From Ruegeria arenilitoris (GTDB lineage Bacteria > Pseudomonadota > Alphaproteobacteria > Rhodobacterales > Rhodobacteraceae), in contig NZ_WQCA01000002.1 in assembly GCF_013032445.1 (NCBI RefSeq), positions 186,001 through 250,000 on the forward strand: DNA of 64,000 nt, written 5' to 3'. Numbering within the stretch: position 1 is the stretch's first letter; every line of letters begins with the position of its first letter. Of this stretch, positions 1 through 9,316 are shown piece after piece. The notes under the pieces were generated by a model that was not told where the DNA came from, ran no database searches, and saw only the letters and a program-made list of their open reading frames with translations. The translations under genes and the position numbers were made by a program.

Positions 1-172
1 AGACGACAATCAAAACCGTATAATCAAGCTGGCGGATATTTGCGGGTGTCCCGTGCGGCAGGAACGGTTGTTGCGGGTTCAGCAAGACCGTGTTGAAAAT
101 TGGCACAATTAGGCCAAATCCCATTACGTCAATGAATACGACAAGCAGCAATGATAACCGTGAGAGGTTCAT
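1..172 (-). CDS. MFS transporter, N-terminal part (cut by window edge)
   Basis: Only the first 57 codons are present; the rest lies beyond the left edge. The ATG at 172 opens a protein starting MNLSRLSLLLVVFIDVMGFG and continuing LIVPIF. This hydrophobic first membrane helix, with the D-x-M/L-G-x-G-x-x-x-P pattern, is typical of drug- or metabolite-exporting major facilitator proteins (TetA/Bcr-like 12-TM group). A modest purine-rich ribosome-binding site (AGGTAG) lies just upstream. The gene follows the BCCT transporter on the same strand but is separated from it by a hairpin terminator, so it is probably its own transcription unit. The substrate cannot be told from this fragment. Confidence 0.75.
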   Translation of the reverse strand, partial: MNLSRLSLLLVVFIDVMGFGLIVPIFNTVLLNPQQPFLPHGTPANIRQLDYTVLIVV

Positions 173-277
173 AGAAACTACCTAAATGTGAACCCAGACA
201 GACCCAAAGTTACAACAATACGAAAATACGACGGAACGAAGCCTTAAGAGCTCAAAACCGAATTTGTTGAAGTAGGA

Positions 278-305
278 GAAACGCCCACCTTTCGATGGGC
301 GTTTC
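278..305 (-). terminator. Hairpin terminator after BCCT gene
   Basis: A perfect 10-bp inverted repeat (GAAACGCCCA, 8-nt loop, TGGGCGTTTC) starts 23 bp beyond the BCCT stop codon. The T-run behind it on the minus strand is weak, so it may be a partly Rho-assisted or bidirectional terminator. Confidence 0.6.
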
Positions 306-327
306 GAGTTTCACAGGACCCTCAGCC

Positions 328-1929
328 CTACATTTTCGCCTTCTCAGACTTCAGCGCCAGCCACAGGCAATAGCACATCATCAGAACCACCAGCGTAAAC
401 GGAATGCCGGTTGAAACTGCCGCGCCTTGCAGGGCAGAAAGCCCGCCGCCCAGAAGCAGTGCAATAGCCACCAGCCCCTCCAGCGTACACCAGAACACGC
501 GCTGGATCACCGGGGCATCCATCTTGCCGCCTGCGGTGATCGTGTCGATCACCAGCGAGCCGGAATCCGACGAAGTGACAAAGAACACTACGATCAGGAT
601 CAGCGCGATGGGGGCGATTATGCCATAAAGCGGCAGCTCCTTCAGGAACCCGAACAGCGCGCCCTCGGGGGCATAGCTGTCGATCACCGTGGCACGTACA
701 CCTTCGGCTCCGCCTGCGTTCAGCATGTCAATCGCGGCGCCGCCAAAAGTTGACATCCACAGGGCGCAAACCGCCGTTGGGGCCAACAGGGCGCAGATGA
801 CGAACTCTCGCACAGTGCGACCCTTTGAGATGCGGGCGATGAACATGCCCACAAATGGCGACCATGCAATCCACCACGCCCAGTAGAAGGTCGTCCAGCC
901 GTGGAAGTAACTGGTGTCTTCTCTTCCGAACGGGTTGGACAATGACGGAAGGTGGAACACGTAATCTACCATCACGTTGAAATACCGGGCGATTGCAGTA
1001 CCGACACCAGTCACCACGATCACAAAGATGAACAGGCCCACGGCCATGATCATGTTGATCTCACTCAGCCGTTTCACACCTGCATCCATGCCCATCAGGA
1101 CTGAGCCAAGCGCGATCATTGTGATACCGATGATCAGCAGGACAGTGACAGTTGGACTGGGTTCGATGCCGAACACCTCGTATAGCCCTGCTGCAACCTG
1201 TTGCGCGCCCAATCCCAATGAGGTGGTCAGACCGAAAAGAGTCGCAAACACCGCCAGCGTGTCGATGATATGACCCCACCAACCCCAGACACGTTCACCC
1301 AAGATCGGATAAAAAGCAGACCGGAGTGTTAGCGGCAAACCAAGGTTGTAGCTGAATATTGCAAGGCTCAGGCCGACTGCGGCATAGACCGCCCAACCCT
1401 CAAGACCCCAATGGTGGATCGTGCCGACAATGCCGATGTATTCATTACCCGGCACCGCAATGTCGATGCCCAGCGGACGCGCGTTACCGTCTTCTGCAAA
1501 GTTGTAGTAGACGGGTTCCATCACGCCAAAGAACAGCAGACCAATACCAATACCGGCCGCGAACATCATCGCAATCCAACCAGCATAGGAATAGTCGGGT
1601 TTGGCGTCTTTGCCCCCAATTCGGACCTTGCCGACAGGCAGGATGATCAGCACCAGACAGAACAGGGTGATTGCATCAACGGAAAGGACCAAAAACCAGT
1701 CAAACGTGCTGGTCAGCCATGGCCGGAGCCAGCCAAAAAACGATGCCGCAGCTTCCTGATTGGCCAATGCGATCAGAACGAAGGCAAAGATCAGGATACT
1801 GGATATCAGGAAGACCGGATTGTGGATGTCCAGACCGAACGGGCGGACGTTATCCTGCCCCAGTTCGTACTCTGTTTCGAAATCATAGATCCGCGGATCC
1901 GGATCCAGCATTTTCTTGCTTTGAGCCAT
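328..1929 (-). CDS. BCCT family betaine/choline/carnitine transporter
   Basis: A sodium- or proton-coupled inner-membrane importer of quaternary ammonium osmolytes (glycine betaine, choline, carnitine or DMSP), 533 aa with about 12 hydrophobic segments. The family signature is visible as a Trp-rich stretch, FYWAWWIAWSPFVG, followed by MFIARISKGRTVREF around residues 350-385. A conserved glycine-rich GIGIGLLFFGVMEP stretch lies in the first half, where the sodium/substrate path of BetP-type proteins is. A longer reading frame exists, but the ATG at 1929 has a good AGAGGGG ribosome-binding site and gives the usual family length, so I chose it. The precise substrate cannot be told. Betaine-oxidising genes occur far away in the same window (52.9-57 kb). 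Confidence 0.92.
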   Translation of the reverse strand: MAQSKKMLDPDPRIYDFETEYELGQDNVRPFGLDIHNPVFLISSILIFAFVLIALANQEAAASFFGWLRPWLTSTFDWFLVLSVDAITLFCLVLIILPVGKVRIGGKDAKPDYSYAGWIAMMFAAGIGIGLLFFGVMEPVYYNFAEDGNARPLGIDIAVPGNEYIGIVGTIHHWGLEGWAVYAAVGLSLAIFSYNLGLPLTLRSAFYPILGERVWGWWGHIIDTLAVFATLFGLTTSLGLGAQQVAAGLYEVFGIEPSPTVTVLLIIGITMIALGSVLMGMDAGVKRLSEINMIMAVGLFIFVIVVTGVGTAIARYFNVMVDYVFHLPSLSNPFGREDTSYFHGWTTFYWAWWIAWSPFVGMFIARISKGRTVREFVICALLAPTAVCALWMSTFGGAAIDMLNAGGAEGVRATVIDSYAPEGALFGFLKELPLYGIIAPIALILIVVFFVTSSDSGSLVIDTITAGGKMDAPVIQRVFWCTLEGLVAIALLLGGGLSALQGAAVSTGIPFTLVVLMMCYCLWLALKSEKAKM

Positions 1930-2367
1930 TCGATGCCCCTCTGTTCGCCAGATGCAAACGCCAAGGTATTCGTGCGGCCGACGGATAATGAGTTTTCTAC
2001 CCCTGGCGCGTTTCCGTCCCTTCGACCGCGGGTTCAGTGGTAACAGCCTACACGGCAATCACTTTTTCACAAAACGCATTCATTTTGCACAATATGTGTA
2101 CGATATTCAGGCCAAGTTTGCCTCTGCTTCGGCCAGCCTCAGATTTACCTGAGTTTTAACAGCCAGCAGCGGAATATCCGACAGAAACAGGCCATTTTTC
2201 CGGTTTCGCTTTCCTTCCAACCCATTCTGATGTATGCGCGCGGTATCTGAGACGTTGTGCCCTGACCCCGGCACTCGAATGGAAGATAAATGGGGTCGGC
2301 GGCAATGGGGTCGCCATTCAAACCGGAGACCCGCAGGGGCGGGAGTGCTCCGTTCTAGGATACGCAT
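1930..2367. other. 438-bp intergenic region between BCCT gene and pnp
   Basis: A divergent promoter region. I find no convincing gene here; in particular rpsO, which precedes pnp in many bacteria, is absent. The part around 2055-2110 is AT-rich. A short direct repeat (AATGGGGTCG, twice within 2288-2314) and a stem-loop (separate entry) lie just before pnp. The long minus-strand frame entering from pnp has no coding support. Confidence 0.6.
2324..2352 (+). promoter_or_regulatory. Stem-loop in the pnp leader
   Basis: Outer arms CGGAG/CTCCG (2324-2328, 2348-2352) enclose inner arms CCCGC/GCGGG (2330-2334, 2339-2343) with an AGGG loop. The structure ends 15 nt before the pnp start. In enterobacteria a leader stem-loop of pnp is cut by RNase III and used for autoregulation; that this hairpin does the same is inference. 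Confidence 0.4.
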
Positions 2368-4518
2368 ATGTTTGATGTAACGAAGAAATCGATGCAGTGG
2401 GGCGAAGAGACGCTTACACTGGAAACCGGCAAGGTTGCCCGTCAGGCCGACGGCACCGTGATTGCCACGCTGGGCGAAACCAGCGTCATGGCCAACGTGA
2501 CCTTTGCCAAGCAACAAAAGCCCGGTCAGGACTTTTTCCCGCTGACCGTGCACTACCAAGAGAAATACTATGCCGCCGGTAAAGTTCCGGGTGGCTTCTT
2601 CAAGCGCGAGGCGCGCCCGACCGAGAAAGAGACGCTGACCGCGCGTCTGATCGACCGTCCGATCCGCCCGCTGTTCGTTGACGGATTCAAGAACGAAGTT
2701 CTGGTGATGTGCACCGTGCTGAGCCACGACCTGGTCAACGATCCCGACATCGTTGCGATGATCGCTGCGTCGGCTGCCCTGACCATCTCGGGCGCACCGT
2801 TCCGCGGCCCGATCGCCGGTGCCCGCGTTGGTTTCGTGGATGGCGAGTACGTCCTGAACCCGACCGTGGATGACATGCAGGACCTGCGCCTGAACCCGGA
2901 ACAGCGTCTGGATCTGGTTGTCGCCGGCACCAAGAACGCCGTGATGATGGTGGAATCGGAAGCCTACGAACTGTCCGAGGCAGAAATGCTGGGCGCCGTG
3001 AACTTCGCGCATGAGCAAATCCAGCCGGTTCTGGACCTGATCATCGATCTGGCCGAAGAAACCGCGAAAGAGCCGTTTGACTTCCAAGCGCCCGACTACT
3101 CGGAGCTGTACGCCGCTGTTTCGGCTGCCGGTGAAGAGCAGATGCGCGCCGCATTCGCAATCACCGACAAGCAAGAGCGCACCGCCGCTGTTGCCGCTGC
3201 CCGTGAAGCGATCAAAGAAGCACTGACCGAGGAACAGCTGGAAGACGGCAACCTGGGTTCGGCGATGAAAAAGCTGGAAGCCGGCATCCTGCGCGGCGAC
3301 GTCGTCAAAGGCGGCAAGCGCATCGACGGTCGCTCGACCACCGATGTTCGTGCCATCGAAGCCGAAACCTCGCTGCTGCCGCGTACGCACGGTTCCGCCC
3401 TGTTCACCCGTGGTGAAACGCAGGCGCTGGCCGTGACCACGCTGGGCACCGGCGACGATGAGCAATTCATCGACGCTCTGCATGGCAACTTCAAGTCGAA
3501 CTTCCTGCTGCACTACAACTTCCCTCCGTATTCGGTTGGTGAAGTTGGCCGCGTTGGTTCGCCCGGTCGTCGCGAAATCGGCCACGGCAAGCTGGCATGG
3601 CGTGCGCTGCAGGCTGTTCTACCCGCTCCGACAGATTTCCCCTACACCGTTCGCGTGGTGTCGGAGATCACTGAATCCAACGGCTCAAGCTCGATGGCCT
3701 CTGTCTGCGGCGGTTCGCTGTCGATGATGGACGCGGGTGTTCCTCTGAAAGCACCGGTTGCCGGTGTGGCCATGGGTCTGATCCTGGAAGATGACGGTGA
3801 ATATGCTGTTCTGACCGACATTCTGGGTGACGAAGACCACCTGGGTGACATGGACTTCAAAGTGGCTGGTACCGAAAACGGCATCACCTCGCTGCAGATG
3901 GACATCAAGGTCGCAGGCATCACGCCGCAGATCATGGAAACCGCTTTGGCGCAGGCCAAAGAAGGCCGGATGCACATTCTGGGTGAGATGGGCAAAGCCC
4001 TGTCCGAGACCAACGAATTCTCGGTCCACGCCCCGCGCATCGAGACCATGAACATCCCGACCGACAAAATCCGTGAAGTGATCGGCTCGGGCGGTAAGGT
4101 CATCCGCGAGATCGTGGAAACCTCGGGTGCCAAGGTCGACATCAACGACGACGGCGTCATCAAGATCGCCTCGCCGGATGGTGAATCGATCAAGAAGGCC
4201 TATGACATGATCTATTCGATCGTGGCCGAGCCGGAAGAAGGTCAGATCTACACCGGAAAAGTGGTCAAGATCGTCGACTTCGGTGCCTTCGTGAACTTCT
4301 TTGGCAAGCGCGACGGTCTGGTGCACGTGTCCCAGATCGAAAACCGCCGCCTGAACCATCCGTCGGATGTTCTGAAGGAAGGTCAGGAAGTGAAAGTCAA
4401 ACTTCTGGGCTTTGATGATCGCGGCAAGGTCCGCCTGTCGATGAAAGTTGTCGATCAGGAAACCGGTGAAGAGATCGTTCCCGAGAAGAAAGAAAAGAAA
4501 GAGGAAAGCGCAGAGTAA
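2368..4518 (+). CDS. pnp: Polyribonucleotide nucleotidyltransferase (PNPase)
   Basis: A phosphorolytic 3'-to-5' exoribonuclease of the RNA degradosome; it releases nucleoside diphosphates and can also add tails. It has 716 aa, the normal length. Two RNase PH-like domains fill residues 1 to about 550 with the helical linker between them. The second holds the conserved FPPYSVGE and [13 protein letters not shown] stretches. A KH domain with the GSGGKVI loop follows at about 561-620, then an S1 RNA-binding domain from about 624 ([15 protein letters not shown]), ending in a charged KKEKKEE tail. The start has only a weak AGGA site at 2357, consistent with controlled translation from a structured leader. 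It is a single-gene unit closed by a strong terminator. Confidence 0.98.
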   Translation: MFDVTKKSMQWGEETLTLETGKVARQADGTVIATLGETSVMANVTFAKQQKPGQDFFPLTVHYQEKYYAAGKVPGGFFKREARPTEKETLTARLIDRPIRPLFVDGFKNEVLVMCTVLSHDLVNDPDIVAMIAASAALTISGAPFRGPIAGARVGFVDGEYVLNPTVDDMQDLRLNPEQRLDLVVAGTKNAVMMVESEAYELSEAEMLGAVNFAHEQIQPVLDLIIDLAEETAKEPFDFQAPDYSELYAAVSAAGEEQMRAAFAITDKQERTAAVAAAREAIKEALTEEQLEDGNLGSAMKKLEAGILRGDVVKGGKRIDGRSTTDVRAIEAETSLLPRTHGSALFTRGETQALAVTTLGTGDDEQFIDALHGNFKSNFLLHYNFPPYSVGEVGRVGSPGRREIGHGKLAWRALQAVLPAPTDFPYTVRVVSEITESNGSSSMASVCGGSLSMMDAGVPLKAPVAGVAMGLILEDDGEYAVLTDILGDEDHLGDMDFKVAGTENGITSLQMDIKVAGITPQIMETALAQAKEGRMHILGEMGKALSETNEFSVHAPRIETMNIPTDKIREVIGSGGKVIREIVETSGAKVDINDDGVIKIASPDGESIKKAYDMIYSIVAEPEEGQIYTGKVVKIVDFGAFVNFFGKRDGLVHVSQIENRRLNHPSDVLKEGQEVKVKLLGFDDRGKVRLSMKVVDQETGEEIVPEKKEKKEESAE

Positions 4519-4540
4519 TCTGTTCCTCTCTCAAATGATG

Positions 4541-4572
4541 AAGGCCCCGGTGAAACCACCGGGGCCTTTTTT
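4541..4572 (+). terminator. Rho-independent terminator of pnp
   Basis: A 12-bp perfect stem (AAGGCCCCGGTG / CACCGGGGCCTT) with an AAAC loop runs directly into a T-run, 22 bp after the pnp stop codon. Confidence 0.93.
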
Positions 4573-4605
4573 ATGGTACAGTGCCGCCCAGCAGGAGGGT
4601 TGTAG

Positions 4606-4995
4606 ATGTCTAACAAAAACCAAATGGATGAACTGGCGCGGCAATACCTGCAAGCCATCGAAAGCGGCGATCTGGCCTTGATGCTAAGTTTGTTTGATGA
4701 GGATGCCACGGCGATCTCTCCGATATCGGGCAAGCAACCGGCACGAGACTTTTACACAAACGTCATGAACATCACGAGCGACCGGTCGACCGTTCACAAG
4801 AACACCTTTGCAGATACATCCGGCGCGCCTCAGATGGCAGTGCATTTCAATTACACGCGCACCATTCGGGACGGTCACCCCGAGACGATCGAATGCGTCG
4901 ACCTGTTTGAACTGACCGAAGATCAAAGCAGGTTCAAATCCGTCCGGATCATCTATGATACAGCCCCGGTTCTGGTGGATTTCGGCGAGGCCTGA
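4606..4995 (+). CDS. SnoaL-like / NTF2-fold protein
   Basis: A 129-aa cytosolic protein of the nuclear transport factor 2-like (SnoaL) fold. It shows the usual opening helix MDELARQYLQAIESGDLALMLSLF, a DEDATAISPI strand, and a C-terminal strand pair with DLFELTEDQSRFKSVRIIYD. Members are small isomerases, hydrolases or ligand-binding proteins, and the sequence does not reveal which. An ideal AGGAGG ribosome-binding site (4593-4598) fixes the start at 4606. The gene sits right after the pnp terminator and converges on the DUF1326 gene with only 6 bp between stop codons. Confidence 0.8.
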   Translation: MSNKNQMDELARQYLQAIESGDLALMLSLFDEDATAISPISGKQPARDFYTNVMNITSDRSTVHKNTFADTSGAPQMAVHFNYTRTIRDGHPETIECVDLFELTEDQSRFKSVRIIYDTAPVLVDFGEA

Positions 4996-5001
4996 TCCCC
5001 G

Positions 5002-5637
5002 TCAGTGTGCCACCCCGGATGGCCCGTGCTTCATGATATGCCACTGGCCATAGCTGTCCTTCAGATCCAGCGTAATCGCCGCATTTGCTTTGGTCGATGC
5101 GCTACCAATCTCTGCCAGAGTGAATTCGATGCCACCCGGAATGTCGATCCGGACACGATGCGGCCCACCGCCATGAGGCGCCTGAATAGGTTCGCCAGTA
5201 GATTGCAGAACATCACCGATAACGACTTTGGCCGTGCGACCCTCCATGTCCATTTCGAATTCAATCGGCACATACAGGGTTTCGTGCACGGTTTCGCACA
5301 TCGCACGGAAGACATACCAATGAGTTGCCATTTCTTCTGTCTCTTCGCCGTGAAACACTTTTTCCAGCGCTGCGCGCTGCGCGTCCGAGGCACTGGGGTC
5401 AATGATCACCTGCATCTCTCCTCCGCCTTCAAAGATCGGACCGGGCCAGGCATAAATCAGCGCAGCTTTCGTTCCCTCAAGGTCAACATCCCCAAAATGA
5501 CCCTTGGCGATTTCAAGCACTTCGAACCCACGGCAATGGCCGTGTGTCGGTAATTCCTCGAACTGGCAGGGGCAGGCATATCCGCAAACGCAGTTTCCAA
5601 AAGCTTCGCCTTCAACGTACCAATCTGTAAATGCCAT
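5002..5637 (-). CDS. DUF1326 domain protein
   Basis: A 211-aa protein that matches the DUF1326 family along its whole length. The family hallmark is the N-terminal cysteine-rich stretch GNCVCGYACPCQF (about residues 14-26) with a further Cys at about 35 (HGHCRG). The remainder is beta-rich and contains the family-typical IDPSASDAQRAAL segment. Biochemical function is unknown; the cysteines suggest metal binding, which is inference. The start is supported by an AGGAG site just upstream. No signal peptide or membrane segment is visible. It stands alone, with a 505-bp non-coding stretch upstream. Confidence 0.85.
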   Translation of the reverse strand: MAFTDWYVEGEAFGNCVCGYACPCQFEELPTHGHCRGFEVLEIAKGHFGDVDLEGTKAALIYAWPGPIFEGGGEMQVIIDPSASDAQRAALEKVFHGEETEEMATHWYVFRAMCETVHETLYVPIEFEMDMEGRTAKVVIGDVLQSTGEPIQAPHGGGPHRVRIDIPGGIEFTLAEIGSASTKANAAITLDLKDSYGQWHIMKHGPSGVAH

Positions 5638-6142
5638 CGTGTTCTCCTGTGGTACACAGTCTGAATGCCCGATGTTTCTGGTTGTCCGGCCTGTAGCTAT
5701 GCCCGCCTAAGACATCCTACCATGTTTCGCCCGTTTTCTGAACTTGTGTCCTTTTTTGCCGATGCGGACCGCTTGCAATAGCACATTTTCACAGGTTCTT
5801 GCGCAATGACGCCCGAGTTCGCAGCCAGCCAGTTTCGACCGTTGGCGGAACTACGCGGGAATACCCAACCTATCAGACGCCATCCCAGTAATTGACCTGA
5901 AAACCTGCTGATTATTCAGCTAGAAAGGGTGCTTTACGATCCTCAGAACTTTCAGGAAACATGCCTGAAATTGCCCAACCAACCCCAGAAACCACCCTTT
6001 GTTCACCTGAGTTTTCAGGCCGAGACTATTCACTCACACCTTCCCAAAAACCCGTGAATCGAAGTGAATGTCCTGCGCCTTTCTTTCTCGTCAGCTTCGC
6101 CCACATGTGCGCCATACCAAATTCGGAACAAAGGACATGGTT
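5638..6142. other. 505-bp non-coding stretch
   Basis: No frame here looks coding on either strand. It must hold the divergent promoters of the DUF1326 gene and the outer-membrane protein gene. A 7-bp inverted repeat (TTTCAGG / CCTGAAA, 5950-5970) is the only structure I can point to, and it has no T-run. Confidence 0.5.
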
Positions 6143-6832
6143 ATGGTTACGCGTCTCATTTTGGCTTCGGCTGCCTTGACGATCAGCGCATCGGGGTTGG
6201 CCGCACAAAGCTTGTCGGAAGGTCTGTATTTTCAGGGCTACGCCGGTTTCAGCCAGTTGCAGGACAGCGACTTTAGCGGAACGGTCAACGGATCATCTCA
6301 GTCGGTGGATGCGGATTTCGACACCGGCTATGGGCTTGGGATCGCGGTGGGGACTGAAATTCCTCAATGGTCCAACAACCAGATCGGAACGCGAGTTGAA
6401 TTGGAGCTGTCCTATCGCGAAGGCGACGTGGATGGCGTAAATTTCTCGGGCAATGGTCCGGCGGCCGAAGGCAACATCTCGGGCGACGTCGCGCAGACTT
6501 CGCTATTTGCGAATGTTCTGGTTGATTTCAAACAGGCCGGAGCCTTCACCCCATATGTCGGTCTGGGTCTGGGGGCCACCTATTCTGATGTGGATTTCGC
6601 CTATGGCCCCGGAGTTTCGCTGGACGACAGCGACACGAACTTTGCGGCGCAAATCATCGCCGGTGTTGCGTATGAAATCGATTCGAACGTGGCGCTGACG
6701 TTGGACACTCGCTATTCCCGCGCGTTCGACGTCTCATCCGAACGACTGGCCCCCAATGGTGCTTCGACCGGTACGGTCGAAGACGATATCGACGCATTCA
6801 GCGTCAATGTCGGCCTGCGCTACGGGTTTTGA
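6143..6832 (+). CDS. Outer-membrane beta-barrel protein (OmpW/Omp25-like porin family)
   Basis: A 229-aa secreted protein. Residues 1 to about 21 ([20 protein letters not shown], then AQ) form a signal peptide. The mature part alternates polar and hydrophobic residues with many Gly/Asp turns (YFQGYAGFSQLQDSDFSG, GTRVELELSYREGDVDG, FTPYVGLGLGATYSDVDF) and ends in VNVGLRYGF. The C-terminal Phe is the classic outer-membrane insertion signal. Eight strands are likely (opacity protein/Omp25-like fold). Two in-frame ATGs are close together: 6137 lies only 1 nt from the AAGGA site, while 6143 has a proper 7-nt spacing and is chosen. Single gene; role structural or adhesive, not determinable here. 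Confidence 0.85.
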   Translation: MVTRLILASAALTISASGLAAQSLSEGLYFQGYAGFSQLQDSDFSGTVNGSSQSVDADFDTGYGLGIAVGTEIPQWSNNQIGTRVELELSYREGDVDGVNFSGNGPAAEGNISGDVAQTSLFANVLVDFKQAGAFTPYVGLGLGATYSDVDFAYGPGVSLDDSDTNFAAQIIAGVAYEIDSNVALTLDTRYSRAFDVSSERLAPNGASTGTVEDDIDAFSVNVGLRYGF

Positions 6833-6943
6833 GTGCACAGGGGGAAGAGTTTCCATCCAGTTTTCTCTTCTCCCCATGTTCCCGTGCTCAATGCAAGGGG
6901 ACATGCATTGCTTTAGCGTCCTGAAAACACTTTCGAAGAGAAA

Positions 6944-6982
6944 CGCGCCTGAGGCGCGATGTGGGGGGGCAGACAGCCCCCC
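6944..6982. terminator. Paired GC hairpins between converging genes
   Basis: Two short stems in a row: CGCGCC-TGA-GGCGCG (6944-6958) and a G6/C6 stem (6964-6982). They sit between the stop codons of the outer-membrane protein and peroxiredoxin genes. There is no T-run, so intrinsic termination is uncertain. Confidence 0.35.
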
Positions 6983-6997
6983 TGACCCGGTTGCGAC

Positions 6998-7648
6998 TTA
7001 CGTCGGTGCCTTGGTCTTGCGCAGATAGGGGAAGATCGTCTCGAACTCGCCGAACTTCTCTTTCGCTTCTTCATTCGATACCGCAGGCGGGATGATCACA
7101 TCCTCACCCGGCACCCAGTTGGCAGGTGTCGCCACACCTTTGGCCGACATCTGCAACCCGTCCAGCGCCCGCAGAATCTCGGCAAAATTCCGGCCCACGG
7201 TCATCGGATAGGTCATCGACAGTTTCAACTGCTTGTCCGGTCCGATGATAAAGACCGACCGCACCGTGGCACTGTCCGCGGGCGTACGGCCATCAGGCAG
7301 GTAAGCCTCGGCGGGCAGCATATCGAAGGCTTTGGAAACGGCCAGACCATCGTCGGCGATGATCGGGAAGCCCGGATTGGCCTTACCGTATTCTTCGATG
7401 TCTTTTTTCCACTTCTTGTGGTCTTCGACCCCGTCTACCGACACACCGATCACCTTGGTGCCGCGCGCCGCCCATTCGTCGTTCAGTTGTGCCACGGCCG
7501 AGAATTCGGTGGTGCAAACAGGGGTGAAGTCCTTGGGGTGCGAGAACAGGATGGCCCAGCTGTCGCCTATCCAGTCGTGGAACTGAATGGTGCCCTGATC
7601 CGTTTCTGCTGTGAAATTCGGAACTGTATCGTTGATGCGCAAACCCAT
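6998..7648 (-). CDS. 1-Cys peroxiredoxin (Prx6 type)
   Basis: A cytosolic thiol peroxidase of 216 aa reducing peroxides. The peroxidatic cysteine is Cys45 in the conserved HPKDFTPVCTTE motif. The long C-terminal domain with ANWVPGEDVIIPP and EKFGEFETIFPYLR is characteristic of the Prx6/1-Cys subgroup (usual length about 210-220). The ATG at 7648 follows a GGAGAGGAG ribosome-binding site and aligns with the family start (MGLRINDTVPNF); the longer frame upstream has no such site. The gene diverges from an aldehyde dehydrogenase gene, with a perfect 16-bp palindrome in the shared promoter region, so the two may be co-controlled. Confidence 0.94.
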   Translation of the reverse strand: MGLRINDTVPNFTAETDQGTIQFHDWIGDSWAILFSHPKDFTPVCTTEFSAVAQLNDEWAARGTKVIGVSVDGVEDHKKWKKDIEEYGKANPGFPIIADDGLAVSKAFDMLPAEAYLPDGRTPADSATVRSVFIIGPDKQLKLSMTYPMTVGRNFAEILRALDGLQMSAKGVATPANWVPGEDVIIPPAVSNEEAKEKFGEFETIFPYLRKTKAPT

Positions 7649-7737
7649 GGTAAATCTCCTCTCCTGTGAAAAATCCGAGTCGGTTGCCGTCAACCTAAAC
7701 ACTTTGCGCAATTGTTAAACCATTTTGCTCCGTTAAA

Positions 7738-7753
7738 TAATTTGATCAAATTA
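7738..7753. promoter_or_regulatory. 16-bp perfect palindrome between divergent genes
   Basis: TAATTTGATCAAATTA is its own reverse complement. It lies 90 bp from the peroxiredoxin start and 80 bp from the aldehyde dehydrogenase start, in a locally AT-rich patch. A homodimeric repressor or activator site is the simplest reading; the regulator is unknown. Confidence 0.5.
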
Positions 7754-7832
7754 CAGCTTGCCGCGCCCCAGCGCCGGTGCCAGAGTGGCCCCGACACACC
7801 GGGTTCAGACGGTTCGCACAGGAGGATGCACC

Positions 7833-9272
7833 ATGATCGAAAAACGCGATTTCTACATCAACGGTCAGTGGGTCGCCCCGTCGGCGGCCAATGACTTCGA
7901 GGTGATCAACCCCTCAACCGAGGAGCCCTGCGCCGTGATCTCTCTGGGCGCACAGGCGGACACGGATGCCGCCGTCGCCGCTGCCAAGGCGGCACTGCCC
8001 GGCTGGATGGCCACTCCGGTCGCGGAGCGGATCGCGCTGGTCGAGAAACTGGTCGAGATTTACCAGACCCGTTCCGAGGACCTGGCGCAGGCGATGTCGC
8101 TTGAGATGGGCGCGCCGCTGGACCTGTCGCGCACCGCACAGTCTGGCGCCGGGATGTATCACCTGAAGAACTTCATCCGCGCCGCCAAGGCGTTTCAGTT
8201 CGATCGCCCTCTGGGTGACCACGCCCCCAATGACCGTATCATCTATGAGGCCGTCGGCGTCGCTGCCCTGATCACGCCATGGAACTGGCCAATGAACCAG
8301 ATCACGCTCAAGGTCGGCGCGGCAGCGATTGCGGGATGTACAATGGTGCTCAAACCCTCGGAACAAAGCCCGCTGAACGCGATGATCTTTGCCGAGATGA
8401 TGGATGAAGCCGGCTTCCCGCCAGGTGTGTTCAATCTGGTCAATGGCGATGGTGTCGGCGTAGGCTCGCACCTGTCAGCGCACAGGGACGTGGATATGGT
8501 CAGCTTTACCGGCTCGACCCGTGCGGGTACCGCGATTTCCAAGAACGCAGCCGAGACACTGAAGAAAGTGCATCTGGAGTTGGGCGGCAAGGGTGCCAAT
8601 GTGATCTTTGCTGATGCCGATGAAAAGGCCGTCAAGCGCGGCGTGTTGCACATGATGCAAAACACCGGCCAAAGCTGTAACGCCCCCAGCCGTATGCTGG
8701 TGCAGCGCCCGATTTATGAGCAGGCGGTTGAGACAGCAGCCGAGGTGGCAGACATGGTCAAGGTCGGACCGGCGCTAGAGGAAGGTCGCCACATCGGACC
8801 GGTGGTGAACGAGGTGCAGTGGACCAAGATTCAGGACCTGATCCAGAAAGGCATCGACGAAGGCGCCCGTCTGGTTGCGGGCGGCACCGGACGGCCCGAA
8901 GGTCTAAACAAGGGCTATTACGTGCGACCCACAGTTTTTGCCGATGCCAACAACCAGATGACCATCGCGCGCGAGGAAATCTTTGGCCCGGTCCTGACCA
9001 TGATCCCCTTCGACACCGAGAAAGAGGCCGTCGAGATCGCTAATGACACGCCCTATGGCCTGACTAACTATGTCCAGACACAGGATGGTGCGCGGGCCAA
9101 CCGCATGGCGCGGGTGTTGCGGTCCGGCATGGTTGAGATGAACGGACAGTCGCGCAGCGCGGGGTCTCCGTTCGGAGGGATGAAACAGTCCGGGAACGGG
9201 CGTGAAGGTGGCGTTTGGGGCTTGGAAGATTTTCTGGAAGTCAAAGCCGTCGGCGGCTGGGCCGCGGAATAA
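7833..9272 (+). CDS. NAD(P)-dependent aldehyde dehydrogenase
   Basis: A 479-aa aldehyde dehydrogenase oxidising an aldehyde to the acid. The NAD-binding Rossmann part, the catalytic Glu in LELGGKGAN (about residue 248) and the nucleophile Cys in NTGQSCNAPSR (about 281) are all present, as is the EEIFGPVLTMIPF stretch. The start at 7833 is set by an AGGAGG site (7820-7825). The longer frame adds only 25 unlike residues. Gly-Ala-rich and acidic codons are typical of the neighbourhood. The substrate is open: its closest general type is the broad-specificity group in COG1012. It diverges from the 1-Cys peroxiredoxin gene. Confidence 0.93.
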   Translation: MIEKRDFYINGQWVAPSAANDFEVINPSTEEPCAVISLGAQADTDAAVAAAKAALPGWMATPVAERIALVEKLVEIYQTRSEDLAQAMSLEMGAPLDLSRTAQSGAGMYHLKNFIRAAKAFQFDRPLGDHAPNDRIIYEAVGVAALITPWNWPMNQITLKVGAAAIAGCTMVLKPSEQSPLNAMIFAEMMDEAGFPPGVFNLVNGDGVGVGSHLSAHRDVDMVSFTGSTRAGTAISKNAAETLKKVHLELGGKGANVIFADADEKAVKRGVLHMMQNTGQSCNAPSRMLVQRPIYEQAVETAAEVADMVKVGPALEEGRHIGPVVNEVQWTKIQDLIQKGIDEGARLVAGGTGRPEGLNKGYYVRPTVFADANNQMTIAREEIFGPVLTMIPFDTEKEAVEIANDTPYGLTNYVQTQDGARANRMARVLRSGMVEMNGQSRSAGSPFGGMKQSGNGREGGVWGLEDFLEVKAVGGWAAE

Positions 9273-9316
9273 CCTTATCCAATTGTGAGGCACCTGACGG
9301 TGCCTCGCTCTATGTC

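Noticed and set aside
1930..2367. rpsO or a tRNA upstream of pnp
   Set aside because: No S15-like frame and no cloverleaf with a CCA-type acceptor end could be made out.
2107..3585. 492-codon minus-strand frame over pnp
   Set aside because: It is a shadow of pnp. The protein is low-complexity, rich in Arg/Gly/Gln/His, with no recognisable domain, and PNPase is complete on the other strand.
5950..5970. Terminator TTTCAGG / CCTGAAA
   Set aside because: Only a 7-bp stem with no T-run and no gene ending near it.
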